Origin: Cohnella terricola
GTDB taxonomy: Bacteria; Bacillota; Bacilli; Paenibacillales; Paenibacillaceae
Direction of reading: 5' to 3'
Assembly (NCBI RefSeq): GCF_007786475.1
Contig: NZ_VNJJ01000010.1
Coordinates: forward strand, 95,074-159,073
Length of the DNA: 64,000 nucleotides
The notes beneath the pieces were generated by a model, which saw only the letters and a list, made by a program, of their open reading frames with translations, was not told the origin of the DNA and made no database searches. The stretch's first letter is position 1. The number at the start of each line of letters is the position of its first letter. This document shows, piece after piece, positions 37,338 through 46,489 of this stretch. A program made the position numbers and the translations under genes.

Positions 37338-37357
37338 TATCATCCGCTATCATCGCG

Positions 37358-37387
37358 TCCCGATCGCTGTTAAGCGATCGGGATTTT
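37358..37387 (+). terminator. intrinsic terminator of the sugar operon
   Basis: TCCCGATCGC / GCGATCGGGA, a perfect 10-bp stem with a 6-base loop, is followed by four T residues. Confidence 0.88.
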
Positions 37388-37479
37388 CTATTGAACGAAG
37401 AGCGCGTTCGCTGCAACTTTTTCGGGCGGTAAACGTCCAATCCATTAGCTATTCCATATATTGGGGAAGAGGAATGTTG

Positions 37480-39531
37480 ATGTCGAAGCGCGCGGTGGCA
37501 ATATGGCTAGGGATCGGTATCATGCTCGTTATGGCAAGCGTTTGGGTGATCGGTGCGAAAGACAAGACCTCTTCGAAGGCGGAGACGGAGCCCGCCCAGG
37601 AAACGTTGGTCTACAAGGTAACAATTGCGCAGAAGGGGATCGATTGGAACAAGGACGGCAAACAGGAGAAGCTTGCGATCTTGATGACCGAGGGCGAGCT
37701 GCGGAACGAGAGCGAGCCGGGGCCGTTCCAGGGCGAATACTATATCGGACGGTTCGCGGCCGTGTTGACGGACGCAGAAGGCGCTGAGCTGCAGCGCCTG
37801 GATTTGACGCCTTCTTTTGGAGAGGATATGCAGTTCCGTAAAGGAGCCTTTGAGCTCGTCTTTGACGATTACAACAACGACGGGTACCCCGAATTTACGA
37901 TCGGACAATACGGCTCGAGCAACAACTTCGTTTACAATGTATATACGATAAGGCCGGAAGGGATTTCGACGCTTGTTCAGGGAATGGCTATAGCAGATTC
38001 CGCTTATTCCGTCGCGTTTGAGAAAAAGGACAGAGGCGCTTTCAGCTATCGGTATTACGACAACAGCCGGAGCGGCCTGATCGAAACGACTTACGAGTGG
38101 GACGGAACCTCTTACCGCAAGACGGGAGAAGCTCCTTACGAGGAGACCGAAACCGGAGGAGCCGGCGAGGAACTGAACCTGATTTTCCAGCCTCGCGACT
38201 ATGGTTTCAAACTTGTCTACAATGAACGTTACTTCATGTACGTTGACGATACCGTTCAAACGGGAAATACGATATCCGTTCCCTTCGGCTATATGGACAC
38301 GGATCCGTCGAGGATGATCAGAACGCTAGAACGTATCGATCCGGAGCTGCGAAAAAGCGTGCTGTCGTCTCGCTTGACGGACGTTTCGGTAGTCAATGAT
38401 TACGGAGTATCCAGCTTGCTTAAAGTGTTCGGTCCGTTAGACGGCAGGCGGATCGTCTATTCGAATGTTAAGGAAAAGCCAACCGGTCTAACGTACTCGA
38501 TCGAAGCTCTCGATCCAGAGTCGGGAGAGCGAGCGATTCTTGCAGAGGGAGTGCCAAGCGCTCTGGGGGAGCAGGATTTCTTCGCACGCAATTGGTTTAG
38601 TCCAAGCATCGGGAGGATCGCTTTCAACAAGTATTTCGACGGCAGCTTCGAGACGGTCGACCTGACGAGCGGGCAAGTCAAGCGGTTCCAAGGGAAATAT
38701 AAACACGATTGGCCTTTCTATATGACGATTCCTTCGCCGGACGGCACACAGTTCTGGTATGTAGACACATCGAAGCAGGAATTCCGCTTGCTTGATCTAG
38801 ATGAGAATCTCGTCGCCAAAGTGCGTTACCCCGTCGGATTGATTAATTACCCGGCTTGGATATGGAGCGAGGACAGTCGATATACCGCCCTCTATTATAC
38901 GTTCGACAAAGACCGCAAACACGTCATCGACTCGGAGGAGATCGATAACATCGCGCCGCAAGGCGTTCGAATCTACGGGCGGAACGGCAAGGAAATCGCG
39001 AACGTGAAGTCCAATCCGAAGAAGGACGAATACGTCGAGATCGCCGGTTGGCTGCCGGAGAGTGATTCCGTTCTTCTAAGGTACTTTCATCTGGATCGGG
39101 AGACCGGTCGCAAAGAGAACTTCACCGTGAAGGATTATTTCTATAAAATATACGATCTAAAGAAAAAGACGTACATCCCGCTGAATACGGTAGAGGACAT
39201 TGCGGAGCTTCGACATCCGGAGATGATCGCTTCGGCCACCGCGCCATGGCCTAATCTCGTCGCTGACCTCAAAGCCGGACAGATCTGGGAAGCTTCCCGT
39301 GAATTGCCGATTATCGAGTATCCGATCGTATCTTCGGATAGCGTGCTTTATATCGTCCGTTATCTGGAGGAGGAATCGGAAACAGAAATCGCTAGATTCA
39401 TGGAAAACAGCGGTTTATGGGAGAAAGCGACTATTCCTTATCCGCTGGATTCACCTCGATTACTCGGCGAACGCTGGCTGATCGGCGGCGGCATCGAGTA
39501 CGTGGATTTGACCAAAGTGTTCGCAAAATAA
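37480..39531 (+). CDS. membrane-anchored protein with propeller-like repeats, unknown function
   Basis: The 683-residue protein has one N-terminal hydrophobic helix (VAIWLGIGIMLVMASVWVIG) that anchors or exports it. Early segments DWNKDGKQE and DDYNNDGYPE look like calcium-binding FG-GAP/dockerin-type loops. Residues about 350-560 carry repeated PDGTQFWYVD- and SEDSRYTALYY-like strands suggestive of a beta-propeller. ATG 37480 is chosen because AGAGG lies seven bases before it; 37474 is too close. It stands alone between terminators. I do not recognise the family as a whole. Confidence 0.65.
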   Translation: MSKRAVAIWLGIGIMLVMASVWVIGAKDKTSSKAETEPAQETLVYKVTIAQKGIDWNKDGKQEKLAILMTEGELRNESEPGPFQGEYYIGRFAAVLTDAEGAELQRLDLTPSFGEDMQFRKGAFELVFDDYNNDGYPEFTIGQYGSSNNFVYNVYTIRPEGISTLVQGMAIADSAYSVAFEKKDRGAFSYRYYDNSRSGLIETTYEWDGTSYRKTGEAPYEETETGGAGEELNLIFQPRDYGFKLVYNERYFMYVDDTVQTGNTISVPFGYMDTDPSRMIRTLERIDPELRKSVLSSRLTDVSVVNDYGVSSLLKVFGPLDGRRIVYSNVKEKPTGLTYSIEALDPESGERAILAEGVPSALGEQDFFARNWFSPSIGRIAFNKYFDGSFETVDLTSGQVKRFQGKYKHDWPFYMTIPSPDGTQFWYVDTSKQEFRLLDLDENLVAKVRYPVGLINYPAWIWSEDSRYTALYYTFDKDRKHVIDSEEIDNIAPQGVRIYGRNGKEIANVKSNPKKDEYVEIAGWLPESDSVLLRYFHLDRETGRKENFTVKDYFYKIYDLKKKTYIPLNTVEDIAELRHPEMIASATAPWPNLVADLKAGQIWEASRELPIIEYPIVSSDSVLYIVRYLEEESETEIARFMENSGLWEKATIPYPLDSPRLLGERWLIGGGIEYVDLTKVFAK

Positions 39532-39540
39532 TCAACGAAG

Positions 39541-39581
39541 AGCTATTTCATCGGCACCGCGCCGTGAAATAGCTTTTTTTT
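39541..39581 (+). terminator. intrinsic terminator
   Basis: AGCTATTTCA / TGAAATAGCT, extended by CGGC / GCCG past a one-base bulge, is followed by eight T residues. Confidence 0.93.
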
Positions 39582-39610
39582 GTTTGGTACAGTTGGAACA
39601 TGGAGCCGAA

Positions 39611-39747
39611 TATTAGTGGTGAAAAACATCGTACTTCTGCCTTGTGGGGAACTGGTGGGGTGCAAGTACGATGAAAAACATCGCTATAGGGAGCGCACCC
39701 CACTCGAAAGGACCGTCAGGGCGAACTCCCCTGACGGTTTTTCTTGT
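39611..39747 (+). repeat. dispersed structured repeat, copy E (single, full length)
   Basis: This is the best-preserved copy. CATCGTACTT (39628-39637) pairs with AAGTACGATG (39664-39673). GTGGGGTGC (39655-39663), inside that loop, pairs with GCACCCCAC (39695-39703) outside it, an H-type pseudoknot layout. CCGTCAGGG / CCCTGACGG with five T residues then forms an intrinsic terminator. A competing local hairpin CGATG-A5-CATCG overlaps the first stem. It lies after one gene's terminator and 140 bases before the next start. Confidence 0.85.
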
Positions 39748-39781
39748 CCATTCAGGTGTCCGGCTTACGTCTCTGGTAAAC

Positions 39782-39835
39782 TTTACATTCCGTTAATGAA
39801 TTCCGAACAATTCGATGACACAGATTTGTTAGCCT
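39782..39835 (+). promoter_or_regulatory. possible Pho box before the CBS-chemoreceptor gene
   Basis: Hexamers at an 11-bp period read TTTACA, TTAATG, CGAACA and ATGACA, with TAGCCT nine bases on. Two hexamers fit well and two poorly; the -10 is weak, although TATATA follows at about 39837. Confidence 0.33.
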
Positions 39836-39887
39836 CTATATAGGTAAAAATCCCCATACCGCTATAACTTATGTACGAGGTGATCCC

Positions 39888-41075
39888 GTGACCAGCACTT
39901 CCGTTCTCGCGCGCCCCGACACAGAACTTCCGCTCGCAACAGCGCCGACTCCAACTGCCCGAGCCGTCCGAACGCCCGAATTTACCGTCACCGACATTTT
40001 TCAGCCCGTAATCGTCAAGGATTGGATGAAGAGTTGCCCGGTGATATCCGCGGACCGGCAGAGCGACGAAATCATCGGCTTGTTCAGGAGAAATCCGCAA
40101 TACGTGTGCGTTGTTGTCTGCGATAACCTGCATCAACCGGTCGGTCTCATCATGAAGGATCGCTTCTTTCAAAGATTGGGTACGTTATACGGAATGTCGC
40201 TGTTCGGCAATCGACCGGTTTCCAAATTAATGGACCGCGCACCGCTCTCCGCGGAACTCGATATCGACCCGCAGGAATTGATCGACAGGGCGCTTTCCCG
40301 GTCCGAGGAAACGTTCTACGACTCGGTTATCTTAACGGATAACGGCAAGTTCACGGGCATTCTGACCGTGAACGATCTGCTGAACGTGTCCCGGTTGCTG
40401 CAGAAGGAAGCCGTTAGCCGCCAAATCCGCACGATCCGGGACACGGAAGGGATGATCGCAGGCATCTCCGTTTCCGTCGCCTCGGCTGTGGATGCGACGA
40501 ACGATGCACGGGAATGTAGCGACAGAATAGCCGAGATCGCCGATCAGGGACGCGGAGAACTCGCCGAGATGACGCAGTTGTTTACCCAATGGTCGGAGAA
40601 CGCGACCAAGCAAGAGAAGGCCGCGGGCCAGCTGACGGAAAGGACGGCCGCCGTCGACGGCATTATCCGGTTAATCGCCGATCTGGCGGATCAATGCAAT
40701 CTGCTTGCCGTTAACGCGGCGATCGAAGCGGCGAGGGCGGGCGAGCACGGGAGAGGTTTCGGCGTCGTTGCCAGCGAGATCCGGGCGCTCGCCGATCAGA
40801 CGAAACGATCTGCCACGGAGATAACGGGACAGATCCGGTCGATGACGGACGCGGTCGAATTATCCGCCTCGTTGGCCGGGGAAGGAAAAAAAGGAGCGGA
40901 TGTCGGGTTCTATCGCGTGAAGAAAACGGAAGACACGTTCGCGCAAATGTGGAGTTCGTCCGAGTTGAACCGGGAAGCAGCGACAAGACTGACTTCGGCC
41001 TCGAAGGAAGCACAGCGCAAATCGAACGAAGTTCTTCAAGAAATCCATAAGCTAGTCTCTCAGATGGATGGCTAA
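39888..41075 (+). CDS. soluble CBS-domain and chemoreceptor signalling protein
   Basis: The 395-residue protein has no membrane helix. Residues about 40-190 form a CBS-like pair ([53 protein letters not shown]). Residues about 220-395 form a methyl-accepting-type coiled hairpin with the tip [32 protein letters not shown]. The receptor part is short on the C-terminal side of the tip. The start is GTG after CGAGGTGATC. The CBS part resembles that of the GGDEF protein at 51726. It likely feeds a cytoplasmic cue to chemotaxis or a related pathway. Confidence 0.82.
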   Translation: MTSTSVLARPDTELPLATAPTPTARAVRTPEFTVTDIFQPVIVKDWMKSCPVISADRQSDEIIGLFRRNPQYVCVVVCDNLHQPVGLIMKDRFFQRLGTLYGMSLFGNRPVSKLMDRAPLSAELDIDPQELIDRALSRSEETFYDSVILTDNGKFTGILTVNDLLNVSRLLQKEAVSRQIRTIRDTEGMIAGISVSVASAVDATNDARECSDRIAEIADQGRGELAEMTQLFTQWSENATKQEKAAGQLTERTAAVDGIIRLIADLADQCNLLAVNAAIEAARAGEHGRGFGVVASEIRALADQTKRSATEITGQIRSMTDAVELSASLAGEGKKGADVGFYRVKKTEDTFAQMWSSSELNREAATRLTSASKEAQRKSNEVLQEIHKLVSQMDG

Positions 41076-41077
41076 AT

Positions 41078-41131
41078 TTAACAATGGGAAAATGGTTCCA
41101 AAACATTCGCTTTACAATTGAGGACTATACT
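41078..41131 (+). promoter_or_regulatory. Pho box and -10 of the first pst operon
   Basis: Hexamers at an 11-bp period: TTAACA (41078), AAAATG (41089), AAAACA (41100), TTTACA (41111); nine bases later TATACT (41126-41131). It begins two bases after the stop codon of the preceding gene. Confidence 0.72.
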
Positions 41132-41179
41132 CATTCTAGTAAGTAAATACTACCATATTCAGAAGGGTGATCAGAGTCG

Positions 41180-42595
41180 ATGGTGCTCAAAAAAGCTTCT
41201 ATTGTTTCCGTATTGGCGTTGGCGGTCGGAGCGGCCTCCGTAAGCGCAGCATCCGCAGCATCCGTAACATCCGCAACGAAAGCAAGCACCGTGCAAGTGA
41301 CGAGCTCGACTTATTATGTTAACGGAGTATCGGTTAACATCAACACGTTCTACGAAAAAGGAAAAACGCTTGTATCCCTGAAGGATCTCAGTTCGAAATT
41401 GGGAGCAAGATTGCAAGCCGTCAGCGGCGGTGTCCAAGCGAATCTGAACGGTCACGTCGTGGAATTGAAATACGACAGCGACATTCTTAAAGTAGATGGA
41501 GCCGATCAGAAGCTTACGGTTCCTGTGAAAAGCTTAAAGGGCACTACATATGTGGAATTAAAAGCTTACGTTGATGCTTTGGGAGCGTATTTCGTGAAAG
41601 ATTCGTCCGGAATCGCCTGGATCGAAGCGAACGTGCTGGCGAACGTGGACCATATTCAATGGGCGAACTCCAAAGCGTTCATCGCTTCCGTTGAGACTGA
41701 AACAGGCCGTGAGGACTATTTGGTCGACGCACAGTCCGGAAAAACCCGCCAATTGAGCATTCCGGAAGACGCATCGGAGCTTGTCGTGGCGCCTAACGGA
41801 GAGAAAGCGACATTTACGAACGGAAAAGGCGAAATATTCGTTATCGAGTTTAATTCGTTCAACCCTGTGAAAGTCAGCAATGATACGAATATCAAGCCGG
41901 AGCTAGTATGGTCCGCGGATAGCTCTCTCATTTATTTCCTGCAAGGAGATAAAGGCAGCGTTATCGCTCAGCTCGACCCTACGATCGCTAAGATCACGAA
42001 AGTTCTGGACGATAAAGTCGACTACAAAGCAAATCTCTCCGTATCCGCTGACGGCAAAACGTTCGTATATACCGTGACGAAACCCGGAGCGGTCGTAGCG
42101 GGCGATAAGCCGGTAGAGGCGGACGACGTCGCGATCGACATGAAAGGCACGGAGCCGCAAGTGTACATGTACACTGTCGATCCTTCGGTTAAAGACAACA
42201 AAGCGGTTCAATTGACGACAAGCACCGACGACAAAGCTTTCATTTATGCTTCTTCGGACGCTTCCCAAGTCGGTTATGTGAGCATTGCCGATTCCGCCGA
42301 TAAGTCTACGCTCGTAATCGTTGGCAAAGACAAGAAAGTCGTTACGCTGTTCAACGAGAGCGACGTATACCAAGCGACGTTGTCGGGTAACAAATGGTTC
42401 CTTCTGACGGAAGGGAATAAAGCGAACGCATTTATCTACGAAGTCGATCCGGCAACGAGCGCGGCGAAACAGCTAATCTCCCTGCCAAGCGACGTAAGCG
42501 AGATCTACGTTAAAGACGGAGCGCCGATCGCCATCATGAATGACGGCCACGTGTTCGTGGAAGTAAACGGTCACTGGAGACCGATGAGCCGATAA
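41180..42595 (+). CDS. secreted stalk-domain protein heading a pst operon
   Basis: The 471-residue protein has a signal peptide (ASIVSVLALAVGAASVSAASA) and an N-terminal copper amine oxidase-like stalk domain (YYVNGVSVNINTFYEKGKTLVSLKDLSSKLGA, residues 45-75), common in Paenibacillus surface proteins. The rest (about 150-460) has TolB-like repeats such as VWSADSSLIYFLQGD and SADGKTFVYTVT. It lies 25 bases before a phosphate-binding protein gene and after a Pho box, so it probably acts in phosphate scavenging at the cell surface. No enzymatic motif is seen. Confidence 0.75.
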   Translation: MVLKKASIVSVLALAVGAASVSAASAASVTSATKASTVQVTSSTYYVNGVSVNINTFYEKGKTLVSLKDLSSKLGARLQAVSGGVQANLNGHVVELKYDSDILKVDGADQKLTVPVKSLKGTTYVELKAYVDALGAYFVKDSSGIAWIEANVLANVDHIQWANSKAFIASVETETGREDYLVDAQSGKTRQLSIPEDASELVVAPNGEKATFTNGKGEIFVIEFNSFNPVKVSNDTNIKPELVWSADSSLIYFLQGDKGSVIAQLDPTIAKITKVLDDKVDYKANLSVSADGKTFVYTVTKPGAVVAGDKPVEADDVAIDMKGTEPQVYMYTVDPSVKDNKAVQLTTSTDDKAFIYASSDASQVGYVSIADSADKSTLVIVGKDKKVVTLFNESDVYQATLSGNKWFLLTEGNKANAFIYEVDPATSAAKQLISLPSDVSEIYVKDGAPIAIMNDGHVFVEVNGHWRPMSR

Positions 42596-42620
42596 ACCTA
42601 TCGAGAGGGGAAAAATTCAA

Positions 42621-43472
42621 ATGAAATGGTTTAAGTCCTTAACCGTCGCCGCTATGGCGATTGCATTAGTCACATCTACGGTGTCCGTAGTCGGAGCCGC
42701 AAGTTCTTTGAAAGGCAAAATCGTCATCAACGGTTCCTCCGCGCTGCTGCCGTTAACGCTGCAAGCGGCTAACGAATTCAAGAAGGCGAATCCGAAAGTT
42801 AAAATCTCCGCATCCGCTGCAGGATCCATCACAGGCCCGCAATCGGTGCGCAAAGGCATCGCGGATATCGGCGCGGTCGACTGGGATGCTTCCCAAGACG
42901 TTCCGGGCTTCAAGAAATTCGAAGGTCAAGTCGCTCACAAAGTAGCCGTCATTCCGTTCGCTGCAGTTGTAAACAAGAACGTCAAGGTTGATAACCTTAC
43001 GACGAAACAGCTTCAAGACATTTTCTCGGGCAAAGTGACGAACTGGAAAGACGTAGGCGGTTCGGATGCCGACATCATCGTCGTCAACCGCGCGTTCGGA
43101 TCCGGTACTCGCGTCAACTTCCAGATGAAAGCCCTGCAAGGAACGGATTTCATCAGCAAGGGCAACAACTATAAAGAAGTGAAATCGAGCGGCGACATGA
43201 AAACCGCGGTCGAAACGACGCCTAACGCTATCGGTTATATGGATCTCGTGTACGTTACGAGCAACATGAAAGCTCTGCAAATCAATGGCATTGCTCCTAC
43301 GGAAGCTAACGTGATCAACGGTACTTATAAAGTGTGGGGCTTCGGCTACTACATGACTAAGGGCCAACCGGACGAAGTAACGAAAGCGTTCATCGAGTAT
43401 ATTCAAAGCGCGAAGTTCCAGAACGGTTCCCTGAAAAAGCTGAAGTTTATCCCGATTTCCGCAATCAAGTAA
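42621..43472 (+). CDS. pstS: phosphate-binding protein PstS (1)
   Basis: The 283-residue exported protein binds phosphate for the Pst transporter. It has a cleaved signal peptide (LTVAAMAIALVTSTVSVVGA) without a lipobox, then the phosphate-site loops NGSSALLPL (near 39), the AAGSITG loop and FGSGTRVNF (near 160), and VTNWKDVGGSDADI. Lacking a lipid anchor, it may be held by the wall or by the stalk protein encoded just upstream. AGAGGGG precedes the ATG. Confidence 0.93.
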   Translation: MKWFKSLTVAAMAIALVTSTVSVVGAASSLKGKIVINGSSALLPLTLQAANEFKKANPKVKISASAAGSITGPQSVRKGIADIGAVDWDASQDVPGFKKFEGQVAHKVAVIPFAAVVNKNVKVDNLTTKQLQDIFSGKVTNWKDVGGSDADIIVVNRAFGSGTRVNFQMKALQGTDFISKGNNYKEVKSSGDMKTAVETTPNAIGYMDLVYVTSNMKALQINGIAPTEANVINGTYKVWGFGYYMTKGQPDEVTKAFIEYIQSAKFQNGSLKKLKFIPISAIK

Positions 43473-43506
43473 TCGACCGTTATAATTGCATACCATAAAC
43501 GCAGGA

Positions 43507-43542
43507 GAAACCAGCAAAGCGGACCTCGCGGAAGCTGGTTTC
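43507..43542 (+). other. hairpin between pstS and pstC (1)
   Basis: GAAACCAGC / GCTGGTTTC, a perfect 9-bp stem without a T-run, may stabilise the pstS message or attenuate the permease genes. Confidence 0.6.
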
Positions 43543-43563
43543 TTCATGGGAGGATCGTATCTT

Positions 43564-44532
43564 ATGCAACTGGAAACGTCCGCTCAGCCTTCGATACTCG
43601 GCGCGAAGGACAGCGATCTCGGCGTCAGCATCAAAGCCGGTTCCGGGAAAACCTTCGATCGAAAAAACAGGCTGCTGTTCTATAACCGTTTCTTTAGAAT
43701 CGCATGTATCGCAAGCGCGGTATTCGTCTGTTTGATTCTGTTCGGTATTTTGTTCTTCATGTTTCGAACGGGAATACTGACGTTCCGCGATGTTTCGCCG
43801 CTCACGTTTTTCTTCTCTACGGAGTGGTCGCCGGAAGAAGAGTCGTATGGCGCGTTCGTGTTTATATTCGGAACGTTCGCACTGACTTTTCTGACGTTGC
43901 TCATTTCCGTACCGCTCTCGGTCGTCATCGCCGTCTTTCTGTCCGAAGTCGCTCCGGCGTGGCTGCGCAACGCGCTCCGTCCGATTCTGGATCTGCTGGT
44001 CGGCATTCCATCCGTCGTCTACGGTTTTCTGGGGCTGACGATCTTGATCCCATTGCTGCGGGACGTCACCGGTACGAATATGGGAGACGGCATATTGGCG
44101 GCAGCGATCGTGCTGACGATCATGGTGCTGCCGACGATCAGCCGGGTGAGCGACGACGCGATCAGCGCCGTGCCGAGAAAGTATCGGGATGCTTCGTACG
44201 CGCTAGGCGGAACGAGATTCCAGACGATTTTTAAGGTTACGATCCCAGCGGCGCGAAGCGGCATTCTGTACGGCGTTATTCTTGGGATGGCCCGCGCGAT
44301 CGGGGAGACGATGGCAGTCGTCATGGTCATCGGCAATACGCCGCAGCTCGCAGACGCGCTGTTCAAGCCGACGTCGGTCCTGACAAGCAACATCGTCATG
44401 CAGATCGCCAACGTGCCTTTCGACTCGACGTGGAATTACGCGCTTTATATGATGGGATTCTTGTTGCTCGTCATTTCTCTCCTGATGATCGTACTTGTAC
44501 GGTTGCTTCAGCGCAAGGGGGCTAAGTCATGA
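43564..44532 (+). CDS. pstC: phosphate ABC transporter permease PstC (1)
   Basis: The 322-residue permease has six hydrophobic helices and the permease-ATPase contact loop ALGGTRFQTIFKVTIPAARSGI near residue 217. ATG 43564 is chosen for its GGGAGG site; an upstream in-frame start runs through the intercistronic hairpin. The N-terminus has a soluble extension of about 45 residues. It overlaps pstA by four bases. Confidence 0.93.
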   Translation: MQLETSAQPSILGAKDSDLGVSIKAGSGKTFDRKNRLLFYNRFFRIACIASAVFVCLILFGILFFMFRTGILTFRDVSPLTFFFSTEWSPEEESYGAFVFIFGTFALTFLTLLISVPLSVVIAVFLSEVAPAWLRNALRPILDLLVGIPSVVYGFLGLTILIPLLRDVTGTNMGDGILAAAIVLTIMVLPTISRVSDDAISAVPRKYRDASYALGGTRFQTIFKVTIPAARSGILYGVILGMARAIGETMAVVMVIGNTPQLADALFKPTSVLTSNIVMQIANVPFDSTWNYALYMMGFLLLVISLLMIVLVRLLQRKGAKS

Positions 44533-45425
44533 AGTCCGTCGTATCGGAAACGCGCGGCATGTTTACGAAAAGCAGGGGCATCAACGGATTTAACAACCGG
44601 TTGTTTACCGTGCTCGTATGGGGCATATCCGGCTGCATCGTCTTGTTTATCATCTCTCTGCTCTTTTTAATTCTACAGAAGGGGCTTCCGTATTTGACGT
44701 GGGATTTTATCATCGGATTGCCTAGCGAGATGGAGGAGGGCGGAGGCATCGGTCCGGCCTTGTTCAACTCCTTCTACATGCTGCTTATCTCTCTGGTCGT
44801 TGCGATACCGCTAGGGATGGCGGCAGGCATCTATTTGGCAGAGTTCGCGCCGAATAACAAGCTGATTTCTTTCGTACGGATTTGCGTAGAAGGTTTGGCT
44901 TCCGTGCCTTCGATTATTTTCGGTCTATTCGGTATCGCCTTGTTCGTAGAAATGTTCCAAATCGGCCTGACGATCATCGGCGGAGCGATCAGCTTGGCGT
45001 TCCTGAACTTGCCGGTCATGACTCGGGTAACGGAGGAATCGATCCGGGCTGTTCCGGGTGAGCTTAAGCAAGCGTCGTTCGCGCTGGGTGGAACGCATTT
45101 GCAGACGATCCGCAAGGCGCTCATTCCGGCGGCGCTCGGAGGCCTAGTGACGGGAATCTGTCTGATCGCAGGTAGGGCGTTCGGAGAGAGCGCGGTCATT
45201 ATCCTTACGGCCGGCGTGACCACGTCGGGAGAGATGTGGGATTTTAATCTGTTCTCGCCGGGTGAGACGCTTGCTGTCCATCTCTGGTACGTCCAATCGG
45301 AAGCGATCGTACCCGACGCGGTATCGATCTCGGATAAAGCGGCTGCCGTGCTCCTGTTCGTCATTCTTCTGTTTAACGTTCTATTCCGCATCCCGCTATG
45401 GATCAAAGACCGAAAAAACCGGTAA
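44529..45425 (+). CDS. pstA: phosphate ABC transporter permease PstA (1)
   Basis: The 298-residue permease has the contact loop ALGGTHLQTIRKALIPAALGG near residue 185 and six hydrophobic helices. It starts by ATGA overlap with pstC. No pstB follows in this operon; the ATPase must come from the second cluster. The minus-strand LysR gene ends 14 bases downstream, with no clear terminator between. Confidence 0.93.
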   Translation: MKSVVSETRGMFTKSRGINGFNNRLFTVLVWGISGCIVLFIISLLFLILQKGLPYLTWDFIIGLPSEMEEGGGIGPALFNSFYMLLISLVVAIPLGMAAGIYLAEFAPNNKLISFVRICVEGLASVPSIIFGLFGIALFVEMFQIGLTIIGGAISLAFLNLPVMTRVTEESIRAVPGELKQASFALGGTHLQTIRKALIPAALGGLVTGICLIAGRAFGESAVIILTAGVTTSGEMWDFNLFSPGETLAVHLWYVQSEAIVPDAVSISDKAAAVLLFVILLFNVLFRIPLWIKDRKNR

Positions 45426-45438
45426 AAAGAAACTCCAA

Positions 45439-46308
45439 TCAAAAGGTGATGGAGTCGACGATTCGATCCATCAGACGGGCATTCCAGAAGTCCGCTCTCC
45501 ATACGGCGTATAACGTCCATTGTTCAGGGTGACCCGGCATTTCCGCCGAGGTCACCCGATTTGCTGGATCGGGCAATACGCAAGAGGGCAGGACGGACAA
45601 GCCAAGTCCGGAAAAGACGGACTGTATAAGCATTTCTACAGAGTCCATCCTTGCGGTAACGGTAGCGCCCGCTTGCATGGGCTCTTTCCATGAGGCGACA
45701 ATCTCGTTCACGGACGGCTCGGAATGAAGGACGAATGGATAAGCCGCCAGATCTCGAAAGGAGATCGTTTGTTTGAGAGAGAGCGGATGGTTGACGGGTA
45801 GAACGAGCCGAAGCGGGAAAACGCCGAGCTTGGCGCTGCGCAGATCGTCCGAATCCGCCGGCTGCTCCCCGCATAGGGCCAAGTCGAGCCGCTTGGATTG
45901 CAGCGAACGATATAGTGATAACGCGTCCTGTTTCAAAAAAGTCATCTGAATCTCGTTAAGCTGCCCGAGCTTAGACAGACCGTTCGAACGCGCAAGGCAC
46001 GTCATTGCCGCGTCCGTACATCCTAATCGCAGAATCGTTCGTTCGCTATCCCGCAGTTCCGCGATTTTCTCTTCCGCTTCCGCATACAAAAAGCCGATCT
46101 CCTCGGCGTACGGAAGAAGCATTTTTCCCGCGTTCGTCAAATAGATTCGACCGGACTTTCCCTCGAACAGTTTAACTCCCCATTCCGCCTCCATTTTCTT
46201 CATATGAAAGCTAATCGTGGGCTGCTTCATGCGAAGCGCATCGGCGACCGCAGTCACTTGCTTATATCGATCCATAAGCGCGAGAATTTTCAATTTTAAT
46301 AGACTCAT
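45439..46308 (-). CDS. LysR family transcriptional regulator
   Basis: The 289-residue protein has an N-terminal winged helix (QVTAVADALRMKQPTISFHMKKME, residues 16-39) and a periplasmic-binding-like effector domain (LRLGCTDAAMTCLARS, LPVNHPLSLKQTISFRDLAAYPFVL). ATG 46308 is chosen because GCGGGGA lies eight bases upstream; the longer frame uses a TTG without a site. It lies between the two pst clusters, divergent from the second. Its effector and targets are unknown. Confidence 0.85.
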   Translation of the reverse strand: MSLLKLKILALMDRYKQVTAVADALRMKQPTISFHMKKMEAEWGVKLFEGKSGRIYLTNAGKMLLPYAEEIGFLYAEAEEKIAELRDSERTILRLGCTDAAMTCLARSNGLSKLGQLNEIQMTFLKQDALSLYRSLQSKRLDLALCGEQPADSDDLRSAKLGVFPLRLVLPVNHPLSLKQTISFRDLAAYPFVLHSEPSVNEIVASWKEPMQAGATVTARMDSVEMLIQSVFSGLGLSVLPSCVLPDPANRVTSAEMPGHPEQWTLYAVWRADFWNARLMDRIVDSITF

Positions 46309-46388
46309 CCCATTTTCCCCGCAATTCAACTTTAAGTATTTAATTTTTCTATAATAATATCACCATCATAGTTATTATGTATGTATAT

Positions 46389-46442
46389 TTTTCTCACAGT
46401 TAACAAAATGAAAACATTACATTAACGCGAGACTTCTACAAT
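46389..46442 (+). promoter_or_regulatory. Pho box and -10 of the second pst operon
   Basis: Hexamers at an 11-bp period: TTTTCT (46389), TTAACA (46400), AAAACA (46411), TTAACG (46422); nine bases later TACAAT (46437-46442). The leader to the pstS ATG is about 40 bases. Confidence 0.77.
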
Positions 46443-46489
46443 ATGAAATGTAAACAAAAACAGCGAGAGTTGGAAGGGGAACTAAACGA

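Noticed and set aside
39580..39843. 87-codon open frame over the repeat at 39.6 kb, and a similar one at 15670-16020
   Set aside because: They translate the structured repeat, have no ribosome site and run through its terminator.
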